Assembly (NCBI GenBank): GCA_947176975.1
Contig: CAMWSW010000084.1
Coordinates: 1-5,342, forward strand
Source of the DNA: an uncultured Clostridia bacterium
Lineage (GTDB): Bacteria; Bacillota; Clostridia; Christensenellales; UBA3700
Length of the DNA stretch: 5,342 bases
Direction: 5' to 3'
The position numbers and the translations under genes are program-made. The notes beneath the pieces were generated by a model. It did no database searches. It saw only the letters and a program-made list of their open reading frames with translations, and was not told the origin of the DNA. Below, piece after piece: positions 1 to 5,342 of the stretch (the first letter of the stretch is position 1; each line of letters begins with the position of its first letter).

Positions 1-1182
1 AAGCGGTCCTCTTGCGTGCAACTTTTGGGTAGATATTCCTATCTCCGCGCCAAAACCGAACTCAAATCCGTCGGTAAATCTCGTCGACGCGTTGGTATAT
101 ACGCAACCTGCGTCAACAGCCGTCGTAAAGATATTCATTACCTTTTCGTCTTTCGATACGATAGCTTCGCTGTGCTTCGTGCCGTTGGCGTTGATTCTGT
201 CGATTGCCTCTTTATAATCCTTGACAACCTTGACTGTCAAGAAATAATCTTCCCTTTCCGTCTTGTAATCTTCCTCGGTAGCGGGGATAACGTCCTTTGC
301 ATACTTTCCGATTACTTCGTCGCCAATTATCTTGCATCCGCCGTCTTGCAACGTCTTGAGCATATCTGGCAGGAATTTGTCGGCAATAGCCTCGTCGACC
401 AAAAGTTGTTCCTGCGCGTTGCATACCGACACCCTTTGCATCTTGGCGTTGTATACTATCTTCTTTGCCATATCGAGGTCTGCGGTCTTCTCCACGTATA
501 CGTGACAGTTGCCGCCCGACGATGCAATGACGGGTATCTGCGAATTGGTAAGCACGAATTTCTTGAGATTGTCGCTGCCTCTAGGGATAATTACGTCGAT
601 ATATTTTGCCTGTTGCAACATATCGAAAGTAGCCTGTCTGTCTACGTTGTCGACAAATCCGACGATATCCTTGTCAAGTCCAAGCTCGTCGATAGCCTCT
701 TGAATTATCTCAAAAAGCGCTCTATTGGTATTGATAGCCTCTTTACCGCCTTTGAGTAGCACGCCGTTGCCCGACTTAATGCAAAGGCTTGCCACGTCCA
801 CCGTTACGTTGGGGCGCGACTCATATATTACGCCGATTACGCCGAGTGGCGCTCTGACTTTCTTTATTTCAAGTCCGCTGTCAACTTTCCACTGCCTCAC
901 GACTTTGCCCACGGGGTCGTCAAGGTCTGCGACCTGTCTTACGCCCTCTGCCATAAGCGCAATGCGAGCGTCCGTCAAAGTAAGCCTGTCAATCATAGCG
1001 TCCGACAGCTTACCCTTGGCATTTTCGATATCAACAGCGTTGATTTTCTTGATGTTTTCTTTGTTTTGTTCAATCTTCTTTGCGACAGCCAAAAGAATGT
1101 CATTCTTCATCTTGGTATCGTACAAAGACAATTTATAAGTTGCGTTTCTTACCTTGCAACATACTTCTTGCATATTTTCCAT
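1..1182 (-). CDS. proA: Gamma-glutamyl phosphate reductase (glutamate-5-semialdehyde dehydrogenase), 3' end cut by window edge
   Basis: This cytoplasmic enzyme reduces gamma-glutamyl phosphate with NADPH to glutamate-5-semialdehyde, the second step of proline synthesis from glutamate. I translated 394 residues from the ATG at 1182. The family is usually about 415 residues, so some 20-25 C-terminal residues are lost past base 1. Family landmarks run in order: RLTLT (66-70), PLGVIGVIYESRPNVTVD (112-129), KSGN (136-139), IPRGSDNL (199-206), GNCHVYVE (224-231), the catalytic Cys254 in SVCNA, ATEEDY (301-306), NASTRFTDGFEFGFGAEIG (364-382) and QKLHARGP (386-393). GAGG lies 6 nt before the ATG; another Met at residue 4 is less well placed. 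The gene starts 14 nt after the yebC stop and has no promoter of its own, so it is probably co-transcribed with yebC. A proB kinase gene is not visible; it could lie beyond the left edge. The usual ETGxGNCH-like stretch reads ASSGGNCH here, and SVCNA is preceded by Val rather than the usual Pro. Confidence 0.96.
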   Translation of the reverse strand, partial: MENMQEVCCKVRNATYKLSLYDTKMKNDILLAVAKKIEQNKENIKKINAVDIENAKGKLSDAMIDRLTLTDARIALMAEGVRQVADLDDPVGKVVRQWKVDSGLEIKKVRAPLGVIGVIYESRPNVTVDVASLCIKSGNGVLLKGGKEAINTNRALFEIIQEAIDELGLDKDIVGFVDNVDRQATFDMLQQAKYIDVIIPRGSDNLKKFVLTNSQIPVIASSGGNCHVYVEKTADLDMAKKIVYNAKMQRVSVCNAQEQLLVDEAIADKFLPDMLKTLQDGGCKIIGDEVIGKYAKDVIPATEEDYKTEREDYFLTVKVVKDYKEAIDRINANGTKHSEAIVSKDEKVMNIFTTAVDAGCVYTNASTRFTDGFEFGFGAEIGISTQKLHARGPL

Positions 1183-1196
1183 AATCAACCTCAAAA

Positions 1197-1940
1197 TCAG
1201 TCTTCGTCCTCTTCTTCAGGGAGTTCTGCATTGTGATATACGTTTTGCACATCGTCGTTGTCCTCTAACATATCCAAAAGTTTGAGCACTTTTGCCTCTG
1301 CGTCCTTATCCGGTTTGACGGTACTGCTTGGAATTCTATCCACTTGAGCAGACAAAATCTTGAGAGTTCCGTCCTTCTCTATCGCTTCTCTTACTTCGCC
1401 CAAAGAATTTGGATCGGTGTAAATCTCAAATACATCCTCATCGTTGAGAATATCGTTTGCTCCGCAATCAAGGGCAATCATCATTACCGTATCTTCGTCC
1501 ACGCCTTCGCCGTCGACGACAATTACGCCTTTGGTCTCAAACATATATGACACACAACCGCTCGTACCCATTGCGCCGCCGCACTTGTCAAAGTGGTGAC
1601 GGATATCGCCTGCGGTACGGTTCTTATTGTCCGTCAAAGTCTCTACGATTACGGCAACTCCGCCTGCTGCGTAGCCCTCGTAGACGTTCTCTTCATAGTT
1701 GACGGCGCCTAGTTCTCCGCTTGCCTTTTTGATACCTCTTTCGATATTATCATTTGGCATATTGTTAGCCTTTGCCTTGGCAATGACGTCTCTCAATCTT
1801 GCGTTTGAGTTGGGATCTGGTCCGCCTTGCTTTACGGCAACTGCAATCTCTCTGCCTATCTTGGTAAATACGCTTGCTCTCTTTGCATCGCTCTTACCTT
1901 TTTTGTTTTTAATGTTGGCCCATTTGCTATGTCCTGACAT
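1197..1940 (-). CDS. yebC: YebC/PmpR (TACO1) family protein
   Basis: This is a complete 247-residue member of the YebC/PmpR/TACO1 family, matching the usual 240-250 residues. Family knowledge: members were first described as DNA-binding regulators (PmpR), and more recent work links them to the ribosome and to relief of stalling during translation, as with mitochondrial TACO1. The sequence shows the hallmark N-terminus MSGHSKWANIKNKKGKSD (1-18), then TKIGREI (26-32), NARLRDVIAKAKANNMPNDN (46-65), YEGYAAGGVAVIVE (87-100), TDNKNRTAGDIRHHF (103-117), GTSGCVSYMF (125-134) and an acidic tail EEEDED. The start is firm: GGAGG ends 5 nt before the ATG and the MSGHSKWANIK start is the conserved family start. 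It is the first gene of a likely yebC-proA operon. Which of the proposed roles applies in this organism cannot be read from sequence. Confidence 0.97.
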   Translation of the reverse strand: MSGHSKWANIKNKKGKSDAKRASVFTKIGREIAVAVKQGGPDPNSNARLRDVIAKAKANNMPNDNIERGIKKASGELGAVNYEENVYEGYAAGGVAVIVETLTDNKNRTAGDIRHHFDKCGGAMGTSGCVSYMFETKGVIVVDGEGVDEDTVMMIALDCGANDILNDEDVFEIYTDPNSLGEVREAIEKDGTLKILSAQVDRIPSSTVKPDKDAEAKVLKLLDMLEDNDDVQNVYHNAELPEEEDED

Positions 1941-1975
1941 AACTACCTCCGAAAAGTATATATTTACATAATAAT

Positions 1976-2002
1976 ATTATATTATTTATTTTGATTTGGC
2001 AA
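1976..2002 (-). promoter_or_regulatory. Possible yebC-proA promoter
   Basis: On the minus strand a perfect TATAAT (1981-1976) is preceded by TTGCCA (2002-1997) with a 15-nt spacer, shorter than the usual 16-18. It would start transcription near 1969, giving a leader of about 30 nt that includes the GGAGG site. The stretch is very AT-rich, so chance -10 matches are expected; the -35 assignment is weak. It is the best candidate between the likely terminator and yebC. Confidence 0.4.
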
Positions 2003-2051
2003 GGAATTTGGGATACATTTTGTTGAGATAAACTAATAAAAGTCTATAAAT

Positions 2052-2143
2052 AAAAAATCGGTAGAGATTTCTCCACTTCACTTTGTTTCGGTCGAAATGA
2101 CATAAAATTTTGTCACCTCGAGCGCAGTCGAGAGGTCTCTACC
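2052..2143 (-). terminator. Likely intrinsic terminator of ruvX built from the palindromic repeat
   Basis: Read on the minus strand, the RNA after the ruvX stop (2152) pairs GGUAGAGA (2143-2136) with UCUCUACC (2067-2060). After a 2x2 mismatch it adds UCUC with GAGA, giving a 12-bp closing stem. Two nt later come six U residues (2057-2052). The enclosed 60 or so nt can fold further (UGACA with UGUCA at the centre). Stem plus U run is the form of a Rho-independent terminator, although the large loop is atypical. No T run follows on the plus strand, so it should act only in the leftward direction, away from ruvX. Confidence 0.6.
2060..2143. repeat. 84-bp composite inverted-repeat (REP/MITE-like) element
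   Basis: The element is bounded by perfect 8-bp inverted ends, GGTAGAGA (2060-2067) and TCTCTACC (2136-2143). It is built of two related units facing outward from a central AT palindrome (TGACA 2098-2102, TGTCA 2111-2115). Both units read TGTCA, then TT or CC, then TCGA, a variable middle, GAGA, AA or GG, and TCTCTACC. The left unit (minus strand, 2102-2060) has a longer middle with GAAACAAAGTGAAGTGG. The right unit (plus strand, 2111-2143) holds the hairpin CTCGA-GCGCAG-TCGAG (2117-2132). Sequences of the TGTCATTTCGACCGAA type recur between genes in many bacterial genomes, so this is probably one copy of a dispersed family. Only one copy is in the window, and no flanking target duplication was found. 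Confidence 0.7.
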
Positions 2144-2151
2144 TATCCGTA

Positions 2152-2556
2152 TTACTGTCTATCCAAGTACGCTTGCAATATTATCACGGCGGCAAGCTTG
2201 TCAATGACTTGCTTTCGCTTGTCTCTTCTCATACCGCCCTCGATAAGAAAACTTTCAGCTTCAACAGACGTAAGCCTTTCGTCTTCATAATCTATTCTTG
2301 CGTCAATAAGAGGTTGCAACTTTTCGGCAAAAGCCTTTGTCTTTTGCACTCTCTCACCTTCCGTGCCGTCCATATTGAGCGGCAAGCCGAATACGACGAC
2401 GTCAATCTTATACTGTTTTACCAAGTCGGCAATGTATTGCAAATCCTTTTGCAATCCTGCTCTTTTGTACGTCTCCAATCCGTTGGCTATGATCCCGCTC
2501 TCACTTATCGCAATACCTGTGCGGGCGTCGCCTAAATCTATCGCTAAATACTTCAT
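2152..2556 (-). CDS. ruvX: RuvX/YqgF, putative pre-16S rRNA nuclease
   Basis: This is a 134-residue RuvC-fold protein of the YqgF family, expected to be the nuclease that trims the 5' end of pre-16S rRNA during 30S maturation in the cytoplasm. The family is usually 135-150 residues. It shows DLGDARTGIAIS (7-18, with Asp7 as the first metal ligand), FGLPLNMDGTEGER (56-69), YEDERLTSVEAE (90-101, with the DER motif at 92-94) and VIDKLAAVIILQAYL (117-131, with acidic Asp119). All expected acidic positions are present. The frame opens earlier with a TTG at 2562, but ATG at 2556 gives the family-typical MKYLAIDLG start and is preferred. No Shine-Dalgarno sequence precedes it, while a strong promoter directly abuts the start. 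The gene lies 46 nt after the permease stop and ends at TAA just before the palindromic repeat. In many Bacillota it sits beside alaS; here it does not. Confidence 0.94.
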   Translation of the reverse strand: MKYLAIDLGDARTGIAISESGIIANGLETYKRAGLQKDLQYIADLVKQYKIDVVVFGLPLNMDGTEGERVQKTKAFAEKLQPLIDARIDYEDERLTSVEAESFLIEGGMRRDKRKQVIDKLAAVIILQAYLDRQ

Positions 2557-2562
2557 AATCAA

Positions 2563-2592
2563 ATTATGACATACAACGAATTAAATTGTCAA
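2563..2592 (-). promoter_or_regulatory. Strong promoter immediately upstream of ruvX
   Basis: The minus strand carries a perfect -35 TTGACA (2592-2587), an 18-nt spacer and a -10 CATAAT (2568-2563), with an extended -10 TGT directly before it. Transcription would start about 7 nt downstream, near 2556, which is the A of the preferred ruvX ATG. This explains the absence of a ribosome binding site and makes the TTG at 2562 unlikely as a start. Assignment is by consensus match only. Confidence 0.7.
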
Positions 2593-2602
2593 TTAAATCC
2601 TA

Positions 2603-4288
2603 TCATTCTATGCGTTGCCAATACTCCTCCACATTGCCCTTAGTAGTTGCATGAATAATGAGATAGTATATACCGCTGACGACAAGCGTAGTCGCAAGAT
2701 ATAATGCAGCTATGATATAAGGATTGAGCGTAAGCACGATTCCGTACGCCATAGTCGGACCCATTACCAAAAGTCCCGGGATAAATGCAAGAAACATAGG
2801 TATTACGCTTGAGAAATTATTCTTGATGATCTCTTCGATATTCTTCCAATGCACCCTTGGTTTTTTGAGGTCGCGATATACGCAGTATCTATTGACAGCC
2901 CAAGCGTACAGCATATTAGAAATGAAAAATCCCAATACTTGAACTACGTTTATTCCACCGCCTATTAAGGCAAGAGCAACGGTCGATAAAGTCACTGTGA
3001 TTGCCGAGAACACAAATCCCGAGAATATCTTTGACCAAATGATTTGATTTGCGCTTATAGGCATCGTCTTTGCCATCAACGCGCCTTCTCCGTCTCTGGA
3101 CACGGCTAGCAAGCTTATCGTATTGGAACTCGTCATAAGTTTGATTATCAGTTCCGATATTGCCAAAGCGACGAATGAATTTGTCAATTTGACTTGATAT
3201 TTGCCCAACAAGAGTATAAGTATCGGCGGCAAAATCACCATCATACCGCTTTGTATCAACAAATTGCTTGACCTAAGTACGCTTGAAAACTCTTTTTTGA
3301 GAAGAGCCTTTTTGAGCGAAGCTTGCTTGACTTCTCCTTGTTTTTTAGACGAAGCCACGACTCCGTTACTTTCGTATACTCCTTGCGAAATGCGCTTGAA
3401 CTGCCACATTGCAAGCAAAGTACCCAATCCCGCCAATACGGCGACTATACCTATAAATGCAACCCCGTATCCAAAGGCTTTTATTCCGCCTACCGTCATT
3501 GACATTGCAAGCAAATAGGTATGATAAAAATACTTTCCTATAGGCGCAACGGACGGCAGCAATGCCGCATACACTTCGCTCATGGAGATTTCTTCGCTCA
3601 CTTCTTCCACTGCTCCGCTTGCAATATCCGAGCTGCCCATGTCTGGAGTATTTTGTATTATTGGTACGTATATGGCAATATATATCGCCGCTACGAACAA
3701 TACCGCGACGATTGCGCCGAATATGGGATGCTTTTTGAAAAATTGCAATATTTTCATTATAGGGAAAGAAAGCAAAGCAATTACCAGTATCGCCATAAGC
3801 GGCAAAAGTATAGTCGCAGGTATCATCATCAACAGTATACCTACGCTGAAGCTGCCCAAAGTCGCCATTGCAATGAGCGCAACTACGCATACGGGAATTA
3901 CCGTAAACACCGAGAAAATCAGTTCATATACCAAAATCGCAATAAATTTTGACCAAAATATGCTCACGGACTTCAACGGCAACGTAAATAAAAACTCGTT
4001 GTCTTTACTAAAGTACATTATATTGACGTATGCGAAAAGTCCAAAGAAAAACGTCAACAGCTGACTTGCGAAAAAGCCAATCGAAAGTATATGCGCAATA
4101 TAGCCAAGCTCTACCGACGCCTTGACCATGCCGAAAATTCCCACAAGCATTGCAATATACGGAATACCTATACATATAGCAATCGTAATGAGTATGCCGA
4201 TATATTTTTTCTTTTCTTTTGCGTCTTTGAAATTAGGTATCAAAGTATTCTTTATCAACTGTTTTGTAAGCGCGAAAAATGCAGTCAT
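2603..4288 (-). CDS. ABC-2-like exporter permease, large two-half form
   Basis: This is a 561-residue integral membrane protein with about twelve hydrophobic segments (roughly 30-53, 66-90, 113-140, 146-175, 188-212, 270-295, 345-361, 370-395, 420-443, 447-465, 495-515, 522-545). It is the membrane partner of the ATPase gene just upstream; together they should form an ATP-driven exporter in the cytoplasmic membrane. Its length suggests two permease halves in one chain. FSKDNEFLFTLPLKSVSIFWSKF (93-115) and SRDGEGALMAKTMPISANQIIWSK (397-420) look like the same motif in each half. A hydrophilic acidic loop spans about 211-240 and a lysine-rich stretch about 312-333. GAGG overlaps the ATPase stop codon and sits 6 nt before this ATG; only 8 nt separate the genes, so translation is probably coupled. 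No terminator follows, so reading through into ruvX is possible. The substrate cannot be inferred. Confidence 0.88.
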   Translation of the reverse strand: MTAFFALTKQLIKNTLIPNFKDAKEKKKYIGILITIAICIGIPYIAMLVGIFGMVKASVELGYIAHILSIGFFASQLLTFFFGLFAYVNIMYFSKDNEFLFTLPLKSVSIFWSKFIAILVYELIFSVFTVIPVCVVALIAMATLGSFSVGILLMMIPATILLPLMAILVIALLSFPIMKILQFFKKHPIFGAIVAVLFVAAIYIAIYVPIIQNTPDMGSSDIASGAVEEVSEEISMSEVYAALLPSVAPIGKYFYHTYLLAMSMTVGGIKAFGYGVAFIGIVAVLAGLGTLLAMWQFKRISQGVYESNGVVASSKKQGEVKQASLKKALLKKEFSSVLRSSNLLIQSGMMVILPPILILLLGKYQVKLTNSFVALAISELIIKLMTSSNTISLLAVSRDGEGALMAKTMPISANQIIWSKIFSGFVFSAITVTLSTVALALIGGGINVVQVLGFFISNMLYAWAVNRYCVYRDLKKPRVHWKNIEEIIKNNFSSVIPMFLAFIPGLLVMGPTMAYGIVLTLNPYIIAALYLATTLVVSGIYYLIIHATTKGNVEEYWQRIE

Positions 4289-4296
4289 ACCCCACC

Positions 4297-5067
4297 TCAG
4301 AACTTAAATTCTTCTTTCTCGTCGCCGACTAATACGTCGCCTTGAGTGACTGACAGGAAGAATTCTTCAAGAGAATTGTCGTCATTCTTTGCCCTTATCT
4401 CTTCCATAGAACCGCTGATAAGCAAGCTTCCCTTGTCGATAATGGCAAGTCTGTCGCAAAGTTTTTCCACGACTTCGATAATGTGCGAAGAAAACAACAC
4501 GCTGTTGCCCTCTTTGCAATGCTCTTTCATCAACTCTTTGAGGTTATACGCGCTTTGAGGGTCAAGTCCCGTCAAAGGCTCGTCGAGTATCCAAAGCTTC
4601 GGATTGTGAATCAACGCGCCTATTACGCATATTTTTTGTTTCATACCGTGAGAATAACTTCCGATAGGCTTACCTATCGCGTCAGTCAATCCAAAGAGTT
4701 CGACATATCTATCCGATCTCGTCTTTCTGTCGTTGACTCCTACTCCGTATATATCCGCCATAAAGTTGATATATTCATTACCCGTCATTGTATCGTAAGT
4801 AAAGTGATTGTCAGGCACGTAACCTATATTCTTTTTTGCCTCTATTGGACTTTCGTGCAAGTCGTGTCCGCATATCTTTACGTTGCCTTCGCTGTAAGGC
4901 AAAGCTCCCGTAATACACTTAATCGTTGTGCTCTTGCCCGCGCCGTTGGGTCCCAAAAATGCAAACAATTCACCTTCTTTGACTTGAAAACTCAAGTCTT
5001 TGACGGAATATCTGTCGTTGCCTTTGTATTTTTTGCTCAAATTGGTTATCGTCAAAATATCGCTCAT
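4297..5067 (-). CDS. ABC transporter ATP-binding protein (exporter type, BcrA/NatA-like)
   Basis: This is a complete 256-residue nucleotide-binding subunit that powers the permease encoded directly downstream. All working motifs are present: Walker A GPNGAGKST (39-47), a signature motif in the form SYSHGMKQK (137-145) typical of the BcrA/NatA exporter group rather than LSGGQ, Walker B LWILDEP (158-164, with catalytic Glu163), D-loop GLDP (167-170) and the switch His195 in SSHI. The Q-loop region reads GYVPDNHF (82-89), with Asp where import-type ATPases have Gln, which is common in this group. The C-terminus ends in an acidic stretch. GGAGG lies 6 nt before the ATG, and a near-consensus promoter precedes it, so this is the first gene of a two-gene operon. 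Subfamilies of this kind move drugs, peptides, lipids or sodium; nothing here settles which. No regulator gene is adjacent. Confidence 0.96.
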   Translation of the reverse strand: MSDILTITNLSKKYKGNDRYSVKDLSFQVKEGELFAFLGPNGAGKSTTIKCITGALPYSEGNVKICGHDLHESPIEAKKNIGYVPDNHFTYDTMTGNEYINFMADIYGVGVNDRKTRSDRYVELFGLTDAIGKPIGSYSHGMKQKICVIGALIHNPKLWILDEPLTGLDPQSAYNLKELMKEHCKEGNSVLFSSHIIEVVEKLCDRLAIIDKGSLLISGSMEEIRAKNDDNSLEEFFLSVTQGDVLVGDEKEEFKF

Positions 5068-5103
5068 AAAAAACCTCCGAGAGTCTGTCTTAACTCTAAT
5101 TCA

Positions 5104-5132
5104 ATTATACGGCGAATAAATATTGCCGTCAA
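5104..5132 (-). promoter_or_regulatory. Exporter operon promoter with inverted repeat in the spacer
   Basis: On the minus strand TTGACG (5132-5127, 5 of 6 consensus) and a perfect TATAAT (5109-5104) are 17 nt apart. Transcription should start near 5097, giving a leader of about 30 nt that carries the GGAGG site. An inverted repeat lies across the spacer: ACGGC (5109-5113) and GCCGT (5125-5129), extended inward by AATA and TATT with one unpaired G at 5114. A repressor bound there would block RNA polymerase; that it is an operator is inference. Confidence 0.75.
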
Positions 5133-5156
5133 TGTTAAAATCAAGCGGAATATACG

Positions 5157-5179
5157 AAAATTATGTAGATTTTACATAA
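5157..5179 (-). terminator. Weak AT-only terminator-like hairpin after rarA
   Basis: Five nt after the rarA stop codon, the minus strand holds a perfect 7-bp stem, TTATGTA and TACATAA (5179-5173 with 5167-5161), with a 5-nt loop and then TTTT (5160-5157). The position and T run fit a terminator, but the stem has only one G-C pair, so it may end transcription poorly. Confidence 0.35.
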
Positions 5180-5183
5180 AAAT

Positions 5184-5342
5184 TCAATTCTTTTTATTTT
5201 CTTGTTTATTTGCCTTTATAACCTTCGCTCTTATCAAATACTTTTCAAAACCGTTTTGAGAAGGCTGATAAAAACTCTCGTCCTTTAGTCTGTCCGGCAA
5301 ATACTGCTGCTCTACCCAACCGCCGTAATTATGCGGATATTT
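5184..5342 (-). CDS. rarA: C-terminal end of RarA/MgsA-type replication-associated recombination ATPase (partial)
   Basis: Only the last 52 codons are inside the window; the frame is open to the right edge and ends at TGA. RarA (MgsA, yeast Mgs1/WRNIP1) is an AAA+ ATPase that acts at stalled replication forks and binds SSB; the AAA+ domain would lie outside the window. The call rests on the conserved C-terminal stretch KYPHNYGGWVEQQYLPD (1-17 of the visible part), followed by FYQPSQNGFEKYL (24-36), which matches the K/RYxHDY...VxQQYLPDxL...YYxPxxxGxE pattern of the family. A short lysine- and asparagine-rich tail follows. It reads the same way as the exporter operon, which has its own promoter. 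The alternative, an unrelated protein with a similar tail, seems unlikely. Confidence 0.85.
   Translation of the reverse strand, partial: KYPHNYGGWVEQQYLPDRLKDESFYQPSQNGFEKYLIRAKVIKANKQENKKN

Noticed and set aside
16..759. Long open frame on the plus strand (247 codons)
   Set aside because: It lies fully antisense to proA, whose translation is conserved along its whole length. The plus-strand product resembles no family I know and has no ribosome binding site.
1971..1984. AT-only palindrome ATAATATTAT upstream of yebC
   Set aside because: Such palindromes arise easily in a stretch of nearly pure A and T. It overlaps the candidate -10 element and has no G-C pairs to support an operator or hairpin.
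2060..2143. Composite palindrome as a CRISPR repeat, riboswitch or insertion sequence
   Set aside because: There is no repeat-spacer periodicity, no transposase gene and no conserved riboswitch core that I recognise. It also lies downstream of ruvX, separated from yebC by about 120 nt with a T run.
2557..2562. Upstream TTG start for ruvX
   Set aside because: It would add only two residues before the family-typical MKYLAIDLG start, has no ribosome binding site and lies directly downstream of the -10 element, probably upstream of the transcript start.
2557..2602. Terminator between the permease gene and ruvX
   Set aside because: No hairpin followed by a T run is present in this 46-nt gap; it contains the ruvX promoter instead.
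4483..5259. Long open frame on the plus strand (258 codons)
   Set aside because: It is antisense to the ABC ATPase, its promoter and the rarA end. Its product is rich in Arg, Tyr and Val, as expected from a shadow frame.
1..5342. A new multi-gene defence, mobile or biosynthetic system
   Set aside because: All six genes belong to well-known families (RarA, ABC ATPase and permease, RuvX, YebC, ProA), with no unknown gene, nuclease-toxin pair or mobile-element marker between them.

Overview
The window reads as an ordinary chromosomal segment of a low-to-medium GC Gram-positive-type bacterium, most likely an uncultured member of the Bacillota/Clostridia. This is inferred from strong GGAGG-type ribosome binding sites, AT-rich spacers, frequent ATA (Ile) and AGA (Arg) codons, and the style of the proteins. 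No species can be named. TGA ends four of the five complete or 3'-complete genes, so TGA is read as stop here. All six genes lie on the minus strand, so transcription runs from right to left.

From right to left the layout is as follows. (1) The last 52 codons of a RarA/MgsA-type replication-associated AAA+ ATPase enter at the right edge (5184-5342), followed by a weak AT-only hairpin with a T run. (2) A two-gene ABC exporter operon follows: an ATPase (4297-5067) and a 561-residue membrane permease (2603-4288). It has its own near-consensus promoter (TTGACG-17-TATAAT), whose spacer carries an inverted repeat that could be an operator. (3) ruvX (2152-2556) encodes the 16S rRNA-processing YqgF-family nuclease. 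It has a very good promoter placed so close to the start codon that the mRNA is predicted to be leaderless. (4) The intergenic stretch 1941-2151 holds an 84-bp composite palindromic repeat with a T6 run on the minus-strand side, probably the terminator for ruvX, and then an AT-rich promoter region. (5) yebC (1197-1940) and proA (1-1182, 3' end cut off) form a second operon with a 14-nt gap.

The genes do not form one pathway. RarA, RuvX and YebC are housekeeping factors for replication-fork maintenance, rRNA maturation and translation or regulation. ProA makes proline from glutamate. The ABC pair is an exporter of unknown substrate. I found no phage, transposase, CRISPR, toxin-antitoxin or defence module, and no evidence of a new multi-gene system. 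The points most worth a second look are the composite repeat acting as a terminator, the predicted leaderless ruvX transcript, the inverted repeat inside the exporter promoter and the internally duplicated permease.
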